A DNA stretch of 64,000 nucleotides, from contig NZ_CP076133.1 of assembly GCF_018736045.1 (NCBI RefSeq), positions 1,860,001-1,924,000 of the forward strand, read 5' to 3'. The translations under genes and the position numbers were made by a program. This document shows, in pieces, positions 30,078 to 40,576 of the stretch; positions within the stretch are counted from its first letter, which is position 1; every line of letters begins with the position of its first letter. The stretch comes from Flammeovirga yaeyamensis. GTDB lineage: Bacteria; Bacteroidota; Bacteroidia; Cytophagales; Flammeovirgaceae. The notes below the pieces were generated by a model. It did not search any database. It was given only the letters and a program-made list of their open reading frames with translations, and had not been told where the DNA came from.

Positions 30078-33000
30078 TTAAAGTGTAAGATCTAAACCAA
30101 CTGAAATTGTGCGTACAGGAACATAATTGTAGGATGTTATCCCTGATCGAGCTGGATTGATGTACAACCCTTGTCGTTGTGTTGAATACCAGATATTATC
30201 CGCTGTGATGTACGTTCTCATTGATCCAACTTTTAACTTCTTCACCAAATTCGGTTGGAAGGTATACCCCAAGGTGATGTTTCTAATACCGAAGTAAGTT
30301 GCATCAGTTAAGAATCTAGAAGATCTTTTATTGACATTAGAATCGTCTCTTGCTTCTAATCGAGGTATATCAGTAATATCTCCCGGTTTTTGCCAAGCCC
30401 CGTGAAGATCTGTACTCATGGCCTGACCATAAGACGGCATCATTAAATTGGCATAAGTATTATCATATATTTTACCTCCTAAGGAGAAGGTCGCTAAGAT
30501 GCTTAGATCAAAACCTTTATAAGAGAACATGTTATTAATTGATCCTTGGAAATCTGGAATCGCTGATCCAACCACTTTTCTAGAATCATTTAAAGCACCA
30601 TCATAATCTGTCGTCTTCTCACGTTCACCGGTTGGATTTCCTTCAGCATCCATTACATTTCTCCAATAAAGTGCATCTCCTGTTTGTGGATCTACACCAG
30701 CATAATCCACCAAGTAGAAATCATAGATTGAATTACCCACTTTCCAAAGTTTCGTACCGTTTATAAACTGATCTTGAGATAGCTCTGTGATTTCATTGTA
30801 GACTTTCGAACCTATGAAACCTACCGTCCAGTTAAAACCTGAAGGGGCTTTAATGGCATCATAGCTCAGTGAGATTTCTATACCTTTATTTCTTATTGCA
30901 CCCACATTTTTTGTCACTGAATTAAATCCTAAGGAAGGAGCCAAAGGTTGGTCCATTATCAAGTCTTTTGAGTCTCTGATATAGTATTCTACAGTACCAC
31001 TTAGTCTATTGAATAGTGCAAAATCAACTGCTAAGTTGGTAGATACGTTTTTCTCCCACATCAAATTTGGATTAGATAAAGAAGTTAACTTGCCTCCATT
31101 TGCAGAGGCATTAGAATAGCTCATATCATATAAGGCATCCCATGGATAATACACTTGATTTCCATCATCATCAGTTACACCCTCGTTACCAACAACACCG
31201 TAAGAAGCTCTTAATTTTAGATCATTTACCCAAGAAACATCTTGCATAAAGTTTTCTTCAGACACTCTCCAAGAAGCTCCTAACGACCAGAACGATCCCC
31301 ATCTTGACTGTTTACTAAATCTTGACGATCCATCTTTACGGAAGGAAGCATCCACAAAATACTTTTGATCAAAGTTATAACCTACTCTACCAAAGTAGGA
31401 CTCAATAGCATGTTCGTTAATATATGAATTGGCATTTTCTGTATTCGATGCCGCTGCCAATTCTGTTAAACCAGAAATAGGATACCCAGATCTTGTGGCA
31501 TGTAGATAATCATATGAATATTTATAATTCTCATGTCCTAAAGTCACGTTCACACCATGACGGTCGGCAATCTGTTTGTGATAGGTTAATACTTGGTTAA
31601 ATGTATAAGATTGTCCTAAAGAATTTGTTTTGTATGATCTACCGCCCACTGCAGATGCATCACCAAATTCTTTGTTCTGTGTTCTTCCAGAATTAGTATA
31701 AATGATATCTGTAGAGATATTCGATTTAAAATTGAAATCTTTTAAGAAATCAATACTAATAAAACCTCTCGCTCCTAAGTTATGTCTTTTGTATCCGTTT
31801 ACATCCAATTGATTCACTGCTACAACGTTAGTCATTGGAGCAAATGGTCTTGTCTGACCAAGAGTTTCACCAGATCCAAAATCATACATTCTATTACCCT
31901 GATCGTCATTGATAATATTACCTTGTGCATCTCTTGCATAAACTGGATAAATAGGACCCATTATACGTGTGGTATAGAATGGATTAGCCATAGAGGTTTT
32001 TGTTGCACCAATCGATCTTGATTTCGTATAAGCATAGTTTAAATTTGCTCCAACTTTCAACCAAGGTTTCACATCTGTATTGGCTTTTACTCTAGTCGTT
32101 AATTTTTCGAAACCAGAGTTGTTTACTATACCTTCTTCGTTTAAATATCCTGTGGAGATAAAATAGTCTGAATTTTCATTACCACCGTTAATTGATAAGT
32201 TATACTCCTGACGTTTAGCCGTACCGAACATTTCCTTTTGCCAATCATCAGAATACAATAATTTAGCATTTGGATTTAAGTGGCCATTTTCGTCTAATAC
32301 CTCGTTATTAGGAACATTGTAAGCATTATATTTTAGTTCTTTATCAATTAAATTATGCTTTACATAATCTCTAATATCTGCTTCCGAAGCGTTTGGATCT
32401 GCCGCTTGAATGTCATTCTTATAGGCTTGGAACATCAACTCATAATATCCTTTTTCATCTACTCTATCGTACTCTTTAAATGCACGTTGAGAGACTCCAT
32501 ATCTTGCTGAAAAGTTGATGGTTGGTTTATTATTTTTACCATTCTTTGTGGTAATCATAATAATACCATTTGTAGCTCTAGAACCATAAATTGCTGTACC
32601 TGAAGCATCTTTTAGTACAGAAAATGATTCAATATCTTTAGGGTTAATAGCGTTAAGAGGTCCGTCGTACGGTGTGCCATCCAAGATAATCAAAGGTGAT
32701 TGAGATTGGTTAATGGAAGAAAAACCACGGATATTGATATTTGGAGAAGAACCTGGTTGACCTGTAATTCCTGTCATAGATAAACCCGGTACGGTTCCTT
32801 CTAACCCTGCAACAGGATTGGATGTTTGGATATTTTCTACTTGTCCTGCATCTACCATTGTTGCAGAACCTGTAAAAGCACTCTTTTCGGACGTGCCATA
32901 ACCAATAACTACTACCTCGTCTAATTCTTCAGTATCAACCGGCAGTGCCACATTAATTGTAGATTGGCCTCCTACTGGTATTTCTTTGCTTTGATAACCA

Positions 33001-33233
33001 ACAAAACTAAATACTAAAACATCCTGATCATTTGATGATTGAATATGGTATTTACCATCAATATCTGTAATTGATCCTTTAGTGGTTCCTTTAAGTAAAA
33101 CAGTTACGCCTGGTATTGGTTCGCCTGTTTCTTCGGTCACCTGACCTGTTATTTGCCTCTCTTGCGCCCATGCACTTGCAACTATGCCCAGAGAAAGCAA
33201 GATGATAGATTGAAGTTGCTTGAAATTTAACAT
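30078..33233 (-). CDS. SusC/RagA-type TonB-dependent transporter
   Basis: Signal peptide to residue 23 (SAWAQ), carboxypeptidase-regulatory-like domain at 24-105 (GQVTEETGEPIPGVTVLLKG), plug domain with DEVVVIGYGTSEKSAFTGSA and the SusC signature NPKDIESFSVLKDASGTAIY, then a beta-barrel ending SVGLDLTL. 1051 aa, full length. Imports an oligomeric nutrient together with SusD. No glycosidase lies beside it on the same strand; the divergent GH127 gene 5 kb away may or may not act on the same substrate. Confidence 0.95.
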   Translation of the reverse strand: MLNFKQLQSIILLSLGIVASAWAQERQITGQVTEETGEPIPGVTVLLKGTTKGSITDIDGKYHIQSSNDQDVLVFSFVGYQSKEIPVGGQSTINVALPVDTEELDEVVVIGYGTSEKSAFTGSATMVDAGQVENIQTSNPVAGLEGTVPGLSMTGITGQPGSSPNINIRGFSSINQSQSPLIILDGTPYDGPLNAINPKDIESFSVLKDASGTAIYGSRATNGIIMITTKNGKNNKPTINFSARYGVSQRAFKEYDRVDEKGYYELMFQAYKNDIQAADPNASEADIRDYVKHNLIDKELKYNAYNVPNNEVLDENGHLNPNAKLLYSDDWQKEMFGTAKRQEYNLSINGGNENSDYFISTGYLNEEGIVNNSGFEKLTTRVKANTDVKPWLKVGANLNYAYTKSRSIGATKTSMANPFYTTRIMGPIYPVYARDAQGNIINDDQGNRMYDFGSGETLGQTRPFAPMTNVVAVNQLDVNGYKRHNLGARGFISIDFLKDFNFKSNISTDIIYTNSGRTQNKEFGDASAVGGRSYKTNSLGQSYTFNQVLTYHKQIADRHGVNVTLGHENYKYSYDYLHATRSGYPISGLTELAAASNTENANSYINEHAIESYFGRVGYNFDQKYFVDASFRKDGSSRFSKQSRWGSFWSLGASWRVSEENFMQDVSWVNDLKLRASYGVVGNEGVTDDDGNQVYYPWDALYDMSYSNASANGGKLTSLSNPNLMWEKNVSTNLAVDFALFNRLSGTVEYYIRDSKDLIMDQPLAPSLGFNSVTKNVGAIRNKGIEISLSYDAIKAPSGFNWTVGFIGSKVYNEITELSQDQFINGTKLWKVGNSIYDFYLVDYAGVDPQTGDALYWRNVMDAEGNPTGEREKTTDYDGALNDSRKVVGSAIPDFQGSINNMFSYKGFDLSILATFSLGGKIYDNTYANLMMPSYGQAMSTDLHGAWQKPGDITDIPRLEARDDSNVNKRSSRFLTDATYFGIRNITLGYTFQPNLVKKLKVGSMRTYITADNIWYSTQRQGLYINPARSGITSYNYVPVRTISVGLDLTL

Positions 33234-33822
33234 CTGGTTTAATTTCTATTTAAAAGTGTCAATATTTATTTCTTTAACCAGAGAGCACACTATATAAACT
33301 CTAGTTAAATACTAGCAAGGAATAAATAGAAATTTGATGGGACCGTTATACGTATGAACAGTATGATAATTGATTGATAATATTGAATTTGTTGTTAATT
33401 CTTACGCAATATTGAAAATAATGTAACATCATGTTAAATTTTTTATGTTAACAAGATGTAAAATAAATGTTGCAATTCTTTAAATTCAGATTTACAACAT
33501 CTCTAACAATACTCTTATTGATTTTAACTTACTATTTAATTTTATATTTTATCATTTTACGTTATTTAATTTTGTTTTAGCTAAAATTTCAACATTCTCT
33601 AAATAATTTCAGAAATACAATATTCTTATTTAATCCTTATTAATATTCAATTATTAACAATATACCTCTGTCAGAATTGCATTTTTCATATACAAAAAAA
33701 GCAGATCATATTATGATCTACCTTTCTCACCCAATTTTGCCTAATTATATCTTAAATATTTTAACTTTTGCTGATTGAAAATCTTACTTAACTCTATTCT
33801 ATAGATTATAAGTTCAAATGCT
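33234..33822. other. AT-rich intergenic region
   Basis: No gene seen. It holds the SusC 5' region and, at its left end in minus sense, the terminator of the preceding operon (33697-33725). Confidence 0.5.
33697..33725 (-). terminator. Terminator of the OmpL47-like gene
   Basis: Minus-strand AGATCAT-aat-ATGATCT with CTTTTTTTG directly after. Confidence 0.75.
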
Positions 33823-35556
33823 TTATTCTTGTACTTCTTCTTTCTTTTTTACTGTTCTAAAGGCAAAATTATATTCTTTTTCGTTGTCCAATTTATCAAC
33901 ACAACGGATTTTAATATTGTATTTCTTATTTCTTTTAAAACCATCTATCACTCCAGAATAAGGCTGTTCTTGTTTTCCATTAATACTATAAAACATTCTT
34001 TTATACCCTGTGTGCTTATCTGTGGCAGCTAAGAATACAGATACATAATGAGGATAAAGTGATAATTTATCTGAATTATTCGTTCCTATGTCATCAATTG
34101 AAAAGTGATGGAATACATCTGGTCCTTCCGTATCGACCATAAAAGTAACCGATTTGGTATTTCGATTATTTACATTATCGTAACCATGATAATCGATAGT
34201 ATGTAGCCCCTCTTTATCTATAATGATGGCATCCTCATATTTTTGTTCCTCACCCTGACCATTCTTATTAAATGCAATGTATTGAAGTCCAGATTCATGG
34301 TCTTTGGCGTTTAAAACCAATTTTGTTTTATTGCTTATGAATATAGTATCCTCTTTCTCAAAAGTAGGTCCATCAAATTGATGTGTTAAACTTGGGCCCA
34401 CAAGATCTACATAGAACTTACTCACTTTATGTAAGAATGCATCTTTCTCTGCATCAGTTCTATTTTGTAGATGGTCAATAGAGAAAAACTTTACGATATG
34501 TTCACCCGACTGTGATGGCAAATAAAATGGATCCGAATAGGATTTGAAATCCTCCCCATCAATAGAATACAAAACATCTCTAACACCTACTTTGTTGTCT
34601 ACTGCTGTAATCTTCAATTTTGTCCTTCCAGAGAAAAATAGTTTACCATTTACTAAAAATCGATCACCTATTATATCAGCAGCGGTGATAGGAGCACTTT
34701 TGTCTAAATAAAAATTGAATTTTTCTATTTCTGCAATGTTACCTACATTGTCTTTTGCATAAAATTCTAAAATATGGTCTCCATCTTCTAAGTGTGAAAA
34801 ATCAAGAGGTACTTTTGAAGAAATAGACTTAAATTCTTCCTCATTAAATCGATAATATAAATCGTCTACACCAGACAAAGAATCACTTGTTTCTAGAAAT
34901 AATTTAGTGTTGGTAGCTATGGTATTTCCAACAGAAACACCATTAATTACATAATTCGTTTCTGGTGATGAATGGTCAACGATAAATGATTTTGTTTTCA
35001 CATTTTCAACATTTCCTACTTTATCCGTAGCATAGTATTTGAAAACATAATCACCCTCTTTGTCAAAATTTATTTTCCCCTCATAAGGTAGGTATCGAAT
35101 GCCATTTATGGAATGAAAAATACTATCCACCCCAACCATATCATCCTCACTTTTAAGATCAACTACAAGTTCTTTTCCATAAAATATTGTTGATTCATTA
35201 TTTATATATTTCGTAGCTCGAAAAAAGGACAATGTCGATTCTGGTGCCCTGCCATCGGCATAGACATAAAAACGTTGTTCGACATTATCGATTTCATCAA
35301 AATGTTTAAATGAGTGAACACCATGCCCATCTAAAAACACTGGCTCTGATTTAAATTTTCCATTTGTTTTAATAGACATCTGATGTAAATCTTTGCCATT
35401 AATATCAGTAGCTACAAATAAATATAGAGGCAGGTCAGCTTGTTGATAAAACTTATTGGTAGAATCAACATGGGATCGCTGACGGTGATTTAATATTTCC
35501 TGTCCACTCAATGCTATTGAGAAGAATTGTAATACAATTAATAAGTGAGTTTTCAT
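33823..35556 (-). CDS. Secreted repeat protein with OmpL47/Ig-like domains, 577 aa
   Basis: Signal peptide MKTHLLIVLQFFSIALSGQ, then about five repeats of roughly 95 residues. Their signature is the segment YYATDKVGNVENVKTKSFIV followed by DHSSPETNY, and equivalents (FYAKDNVGNIAEIEKFNFYL; GYDNVNNRNTKSVTFMV), as in OmpL47-type beta domains. Likely surface or periplasmic. 11 nt downstream of the TPR-SpoIIE phosphatase, so one operon; such pairs suggest envelope-sensing, but this is inference. Confidence 0.75.
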   Translation of the reverse strand: MKTHLLIVLQFFSIALSGQEILNHRQRSHVDSTNKFYQQADLPLYLFVATDINGKDLHQMSIKTNGKFKSEPVFLDGHGVHSFKHFDEIDNVEQRFYVYADGRAPESTLSFFRATKYINNESTIFYGKELVVDLKSEDDMVGVDSIFHSINGIRYLPYEGKINFDKEGDYVFKYYATDKVGNVENVKTKSFIVDHSSPETNYVINGVSVGNTIATNTKLFLETSDSLSGVDDLYYRFNEEEFKSISSKVPLDFSHLEDGDHILEFYAKDNVGNIAEIEKFNFYLDKSAPITAADIIGDRFLVNGKLFFSGRTKLKITAVDNKVGVRDVLYSIDGEDFKSYSDPFYLPSQSGEHIVKFFSIDHLQNRTDAEKDAFLHKVSKFYVDLVGPSLTHQFDGPTFEKEDTIFISNKTKLVLNAKDHESGLQYIAFNKNGQGEEQKYEDAIIIDKEGLHTIDYHGYDNVNNRNTKSVTFMVDTEGPDVFHHFSIDDIGTNNSDKLSLYPHYVSVFLAATDKHTGYKRMFYSINGKQEQPYSGVIDGFKRNKKYNIKIRCVDKLDNEKEYNFAFRTVKKKEEVQE

Positions 35557-35567
35557 TTTAGATTAAA

Positions 35568-37517
35568 TTAGGCTTCAATATTGATTTTAATACCCATTAC
35601 AAGTACATCATCTACTTGTTCTTCATTATTTTTCCACTGGTTGAATTCATTTTTGAGTATTTCTAATTGCTCATCACCATTTTTGTTATGGTGATCGATC
35701 AATAATTTCTTTAGTCTTTTCATCATATATTTCCCCCCTTTCTCACCACCAAACTGATCAACGAAACCATCAGAACATATATATATCCAAGTAGTTTTAT
35801 CCAGAGTGATCTCATGATTTGTGTAAGAAAAATCATCCTTAACAGATAACTCATCACCTATAGATTTTTTATTTCCTTTTATTAGCGTCAACTCACCATC
35901 TTGAATATAAATAATGGGATTTCTGGCGCCAGAAAATTGAACCTTACGTTCTTTTTTATTGATGTTGACCAATGCCATATCCATCCCATCACTTAAATGT
36001 GTCTCCTCTTGATGTAGTGACTCCTTTATTCCTTTATGCAATTGATCGAGTATTATACTAGGCACTGTCTGATGTTCATCAAGGACAATTTGATCCAACA
36101 ATTTCACACCAATCATCGACATAATTGCTCCCGGTACACCGTGTCCTGTACAATCCACTGCGGTTGCAATTAACGATTTATTATGATCATCGGAAGTCAC
36201 CTCTTTAAACCAATAAAAGTCGCCTGACACAAGGTCTCTAGGATTGAAAAAGATAAAAGAATCATCGGCATATTGTGATAACAAGCTCACTTCTTCCAAT
36301 ACTGCTTTTTGAATATAAGCCGCATAGGTGATACTTTGAGTAATGCTTGTATTCTGAATTTCTAATTGCTCTTTTTGAAATTGAATTTTTTCCTTCTGAG
36401 TAGCCAATTTCTTATTCGCCTTTTGTTTATTGATATAACTTCTGTATATCAAAATAGCTATGATCAATAGAAACAGAATAAAGAATGAAAGGATCAACAT
36501 CCTCACCTGATGTTCTCTTTTTTGAGATTTATTCAGGTATTCCTGTTCTTTCAACTCTAATCTTTGAATATCTTTCTCTTGCTTCAAAGTCAATATCTGT
36601 AGCTCTTTCTTTGTGGCTACTTTGGTCAAAGCCACATTTGCAGAATCACTTTCTGCCAATTCGTTTTCTGTTTTAAGTAATTCTTGTTGCGTCTTTACCA
36701 GCTGTAATTCTTTATTCTCTTTCTCTAATTGCAATAATTTTTTCTCTAATTCAGATTCCCTAATGCTTTGCTGAATTTTCACTTCTTTTTGCTTAAGAAT
36801 CAACTCATGAAAAGTTCTGTACAAATCGAAATATTTTTGTGCATTAATGGCATCTCCTGCTTTCTCATATGTTTCTGATAGCATACCATAAATGGCACGT
36901 ATTCTTTCTGGCTCATTCATTTTCTGAGCAACCGATTCTGCAGACTTCAAATGAATAATTGCATCATTATAATTACCTAATTTATTGTGGGTTAAAGCAA
37001 CATTGGTTAAAGAAGATAGCAAAGGATCTTTTTGCTTTAAGTCTTTTTGTCTTTGTTCTAGAGTAATCTCAAAATATTCTAGTGCTAAGTTATAATCCCC
37101 ATAATCAAAACAAATCATTCCGATATTATTATTCAACTTACCGATACCATTATGATTTCCGATTTTGGCATTTAACTTAAGCGATTCATGAAAATATTTT
37201 CTCGCATCACTTAAATAAAAGTGTTCCCAATAAATTGTAGCTACTTCATTTAGACTACCTGAAGCCTCTTTATAGAGCTTTCTTTTTAAAAATTTATCTC
37301 TTTGAACTAATAAATCAGCTATTAATTTTTGGTATTCTTTGCTTAATGGAATTTTTGGGATGTTCTCACCTAAGCTATCAACGAGACTGTTGAGCTTTTT
37401 TCCCTCAAGATTTAAAACTGTTTGAACCGTTTCGTCAGACATTTTAGCTTGTGCCTTCACGAAATGATTAAAAGATTGTAGCAAAATCAAGAGGAGTAGA
37501 AAAATAGTTCTCCTCAT
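35568..37517 (-). CDS. TPR sensor with membrane helix and SpoIIE/PP2C phosphatase domain, 649 aa
   Basis: Signal peptide (to about residue 22), periplasmic TPR repeats at about 60-235 (GDYNLALEYFEITLEQRQKD; GNYNDAIIHLKSAESVAQKM), a long coiled coil, a membrane helix near 340-358 (MLILSFFILFLLIIAILIY), a second coiled coil, and a C-terminal SpoIIE domain (FFNPRDLVSGDFYWFKEV, DCTGHGVPGAIMSMIG, ICSDGFVDQFGGEKGGK) with the metal-binding Asp residues. It would dephosphorylate a partner-switch protein in response to an envelope signal. Confidence 0.88.
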   Translation of the reverse strand: MRRTIFLLLLILLQSFNHFVKAQAKMSDETVQTVLNLEGKKLNSLVDSLGENIPKIPLSKEYQKLIADLLVQRDKFLKRKLYKEASGSLNEVATIYWEHFYLSDARKYFHESLKLNAKIGNHNGIGKLNNNIGMICFDYGDYNLALEYFEITLEQRQKDLKQKDPLLSSLTNVALTHNKLGNYNDAIIHLKSAESVAQKMNEPERIRAIYGMLSETYEKAGDAINAQKYFDLYRTFHELILKQKEVKIQQSIRESELEKKLLQLEKENKELQLVKTQQELLKTENELAESDSANVALTKVATKKELQILTLKQEKDIQRLELKEQEYLNKSQKREHQVRMLILSFFILFLLIIAILIYRSYINKQKANKKLATQKEKIQFQKEQLEIQNTSITQSITYAAYIQKAVLEEVSLLSQYADDSFIFFNPRDLVSGDFYWFKEVTSDDHNKSLIATAVDCTGHGVPGAIMSMIGVKLLDQIVLDEHQTVPSIILDQLHKGIKESLHQEETHLSDGMDMALVNINKKERKVQFSGARNPIIYIQDGELTLIKGNKKSIGDELSVKDDFSYTNHEITLDKTTWIYICSDGFVDQFGGEKGGKYMMKRLKKLLIDHHNKNGDEQLEILKNEFNQWKNNEEQVDDVLVMGIKINIEA

Positions 37518-37657
37518 TATGTTAATTGGGTTGGGTGATTATAATTAGGTCTTAAATTTTTATTCAATGATATAAACTTGATTAGGTCTACATTGGTTCA
37601 AGTTTTTTTATTAGTTCTTTTTTTTAGTCTGTTTGATGTTTGATTAGTACAAATACT

Positions 37658-38782
37658 TTAAAAAATTTCTCCATGAGTAGAAGAAATAAGCTTATCTGTC
37701 ACTTTAGGCATTCTCTTTAATAAATTGATCATGATCGAGGTAGAATACTCTTCCCCAAATACTTTTTGAATACTTCTTCCAATAAATAATCGTTTACCAA
37801 AAGTCTTCTTCCATTCACTTTTATAGTGTTCCACCAATTCATCCCATGACAAATTATCATTCAAATAATCAAGAAGTAAATCTGCTAGCATAACTGAAGA
37901 TTGCAACGACATACTCATGCCATTACCACAAAGTGGAGCAATTAAACCCGCAGCATCTCCTATCATAGGAATGTTCGATTCAATAAGATTTTTACTCGAA
38001 AAATCAATTTTAGCTATACTTACAGGTTTATCCCAAGCTCTATCAAACTCTAAATATTTTCTAAGAAATGGATTTTTGGATAAATAAGCACTTTCCATTT
38101 CTTTTAGTGTTCTTACCTTCTTTAGGTTTTGTCCTCTTGATAAGTAACACATACATATTTTATCGTTCTCCACTTTTGATATACCACAATAACCACCTGA
38201 ATAATTATGTAACTCAATTACATCATTAGGGAAATCCCCTTCTAAGTGATATTTGACACCAACAAAATTTTTCAATCGAGAATTCGATAAGTTCTTCTTC
38301 AAGTAATTTCTTTCGAAGAATTTATCGAGTGATGATCGTTTCCCAAAAGCACCTACCACCGTTCTTCCTTTTATATTTCCACTTGTTGTATGAACTTCCC
38401 ATCCGGTTATTTCTTGATAAACAGCATTTACTTTACAACTTGTACGAACATCAACGCCTTCTTTTAACGCAATTTCATATAGAAGATTATCTAGGAAATA
38501 TCTAGAAATACCACGTCCCCCTTGAGGCATCGTTTTTTCCAAAACATCTCCATTGTTACTACTGACTCTTAATTTATTTATTTTAGGTAATTGATATTGG
38601 TCAGGGTCTACCCCTAAAGAAGTCAAAAAAGGCCAAGCTTCATAACTAATATATTCTCCACACACTCTATGGAAAGGATACGTTTTTTGTTCTAAAAGAA
38701 CACAACTCATCCCCTTTCGTTGTAATTGAATGCTTAATGATAAGCCGCCTAAACCTCCGCCGATAATTATGACATCTTTCAT
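37658..38782 (-). CDS. FAD-dependent oxidoreductase, geranylgeranyl-reductase-like, 374 aa
   Basis: Rossmann FAD motif IIGGGLGGLSLSIQLQRKGM at 5-24, the RVCGEYIS site near 40-47, and IPMIGDAAGLIAPLCGNGMS near 274-293, typical of the geranylgeranyl reductase and related flavoprotein group. Last gene of the polyketide-terpenoid operon, overlapping the methyltransferase gene by 4 nt. Probably oxidises or reduces the polyketide or prenyl product. Confidence 0.85.
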   Translation of the reverse strand: MKDVIIIGGGLGGLSLSIQLQRKGMSCVLLEQKTYPFHRVCGEYISYEAWPFLTSLGVDPDQYQLPKINKLRVSSNNGDVLEKTMPQGGRGISRYFLDNLLYEIALKEGVDVRTSCKVNAVYQEITGWEVHTTSGNIKGRTVVGAFGKRSSLDKFFERNYLKKNLSNSRLKNFVGVKYHLEGDFPNDVIELHNYSGGYCGISKVENDKICMCYLSRGQNLKKVRTLKEMESAYLSKNPFLRKYLEFDRAWDKPVSIAKIDFSSKNLIESNIPMIGDAAGLIAPLCGNGMSMSLQSSVMLADLLLDYLNDNLSWDELVEHYKSEWKKTFGKRLFIGRSIQKVFGEEYSTSIMINLLKRMPKVTDKLISSTHGEIF

Positions 38783-39492
38783 CCCCCTATGTTCTTAAAA
38801 GTTAAAAGCCATCTAAACGCCCAATACCATTTTAATTGATACTGAGAGACATTGGCTTTCTCTAATAATTTTGTAAAATCATTTTTTTTAAAACTTCTTG
38901 CTACCGATAATGGCGCATCGTTTTTCACTAAGTAACTGTTAGAAAGTAGTTTTGTTATCCACTTGATACTAAAATAGGCCAAAGGATGTCGGTGTAAATC
39001 ATTTACTACCCCACCAATTTTTGCATTGTTCTGCATCCAAGAAAACAACTCGATAAGAGAAGTATCATCTAAATGATGACAAAAAAGGCTACTTACTATG
39101 ATATCAAATTTTTCTTGATCATGAATTAAGTTCCTATAATCTGATTGAATAAATTGAATGGGTAACCCAATACAATTGGTTGTAGAATATTGAATGCAAT
39201 CTGATTTCAGATCTACCCCCACTAAATCTAGGTTATATTTATTTCCTAATTTTTGATGAATCACTTTTAGGGTATCTCCACCACCCGATCCAATATCAAG
39301 TATTCTTACTTTCTGATCCTTATCTATACCTTTTAATAAGTTTTTTATCCCCTTTAACATCACTTGATATCCTCCCAAGTAATGGTTAATGATGTGTAGT
39401 TCCTTTAGGTTTTGATATAAGTCTTCTGTAGGAATGTTTGGGGCATCTAACAGTTCTAACTCATACGATCTATTGACAAAAGATACGCTCAT
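38779..39492 (-). CDS. SAM-dependent methyltransferase, 237 aa
   Basis: Motif I VRILDIGSGGGDTLKVIHQK near 77-96, then DLVGVDLKSDC and the FDIIVSSLFCHHLDD segment place it in class I methyltransferases. Its ATG overlaps the stop of the polyketide synthase (TAATG), so the two are coupled and it most likely methylates the polyketide or its derivative. Confidence 0.85.
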   Translation of the reverse strand: MSVSFVNRSYELELLDAPNIPTEDLYQNLKELHIINHYLGGYQVMLKGIKNLLKGIDKDQKVRILDIGSGGGDTLKVIHQKLGNKYNLDLVGVDLKSDCIQYSTTNCIGLPIQFIQSDYRNLIHDQEKFDIIVSSLFCHHLDDTSLIELFSWMQNNAKIGGVVNDLHRHPLAYFSIKWITKLLSNSYLVKNDAPLSVARSFKKNDFTKLLEKANVSQYQLKWYWAFRWLLTFKNIGG

Positions 39493-40541
39493 TATACTCG
39501 ATTTAAGGTCATTGCTTCCATGGTTAACCCAGGACCAAAACCTGCAGCGAAAATTGGATTATCTTCGTTTATCTGACTAATCTTCTTCAAGACAAAAAGA
39601 ATAGAAACGGATGACATATTTCCATTTTCTTTTAATACTTCGAAACTAGGTTGTAAATCTTCCAAATCAATCGATAATGCTTTGGCTATACTCGTTAAAA
39701 TGCGTTGACCTCCAGGGTGAAAAGCCCATCTAAGTTGATCTCTTTGGATATTTTTATCATTTAAAACATCATCAAGGAGTACTTTTATATCTTGTTCTAT
39801 TAATCTAGGCACATAAGTACTTAGTTTCATTTGGAAGCCAGTACTTGATAAATCCCATGCCATATCTTTTTTCCCTTGGAAAGACAATCGTGAAGCAAAA
39901 TCGTCAATTTCAAAAAGGCTATCTGTTCGTTTATCACTTGATAATAAAATAGCAGCTGCACCATCTGCGAATAGTGTATTCGCTAATAAATTATCGTCGT
40001 CTGTTTTATTCTGAAAATGTAAGGAGCATAACTCTACATCAACAATAAGCACTTTTGAATTTGGGGTGGATTTACATATTTGATCGGCCAATCGTAAAGC
40101 ATGAAAAGCCGCATAACAACCCATAAAATTCACAGTAGTTCTTACCGTAGTAAGAGGTAGTTCCAAAAGTTGTATTAAATCAATATCGATTCCTGGGGCA
40201 GAAATTCCTGTACAAGAAACTGTTATGATATGTGTTATAGATGAACGGTCTTCATCTACTAAACAGCTATCTGCAGCATTTTTAGCTAATGCTAATCCTT
40301 TTTCTTTAAACACATCAATACGTTCTTCTAAAGAAGGTGGAACGTCTGATTTAAAAAATTGAAGAAAATCATCAATGACAGATTTTCGTTTATCTATACC
40401 TGATTTGTGGTATATCATGCGCATCAAACGTTCTTCCTTTTCCGTGTTAAACTGATACACTTCATGCATCAATTTTTCTAGTTCTGATTGAGAATAGACA
40501 TTTTTAGGGGATGCGGTAGTTATTTTATGAATGTAAGTCAT
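39492..40541 (-). CDS. Type III polyketide synthase (chalcone/stilbene synthase superfamily), 349 aa
   Basis: Catalytic triad visible: Cys142 (VNFMGCYAAFHAL), His275 (WAFHPGGQRI) and Asn308 (ENGNMSSVS), with the C-terminal GFGPGLTMEAMTL motif. Condenses an acyl-CoA starter with malonyl-CoA units. Co-encoded UbiA, methyltransferase and FAD enzymes suggest a methylated, prenylated resorcinol, quinone or alkylpyrone-type product. Coupled to the methyltransferase; 35 nt after the UbiA gene. Confidence 0.93.
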   Translation of the reverse strand: MTYIHKITTASPKNVYSQSELEKLMHEVYQFNTEKEERLMRMIYHKSGIDKRKSVIDDFLQFFKSDVPPSLEERIDVFKEKGLALAKNAADSCLVDEDRSSITHIITVSCTGISAPGIDIDLIQLLELPLTTVRTTVNFMGCYAAFHALRLADQICKSTPNSKVLIVDVELCSLHFQNKTDDDNLLANTLFADGAAAILLSSDKRTDSLFEIDDFASRLSFQGKKDMAWDLSSTGFQMKLSTYVPRLIEQDIKVLLDDVLNDKNIQRDQLRWAFHPGGQRILTSIAKALSIDLEDLQPSFEVLKENGNMSSVSILFVLKKISQINEDNPIFAAGFGPGLTMEAMTLNRV

Positions 40542-40576
40542 GTTTGGACTGTTTGGATCTTATTTCTTGAATATAA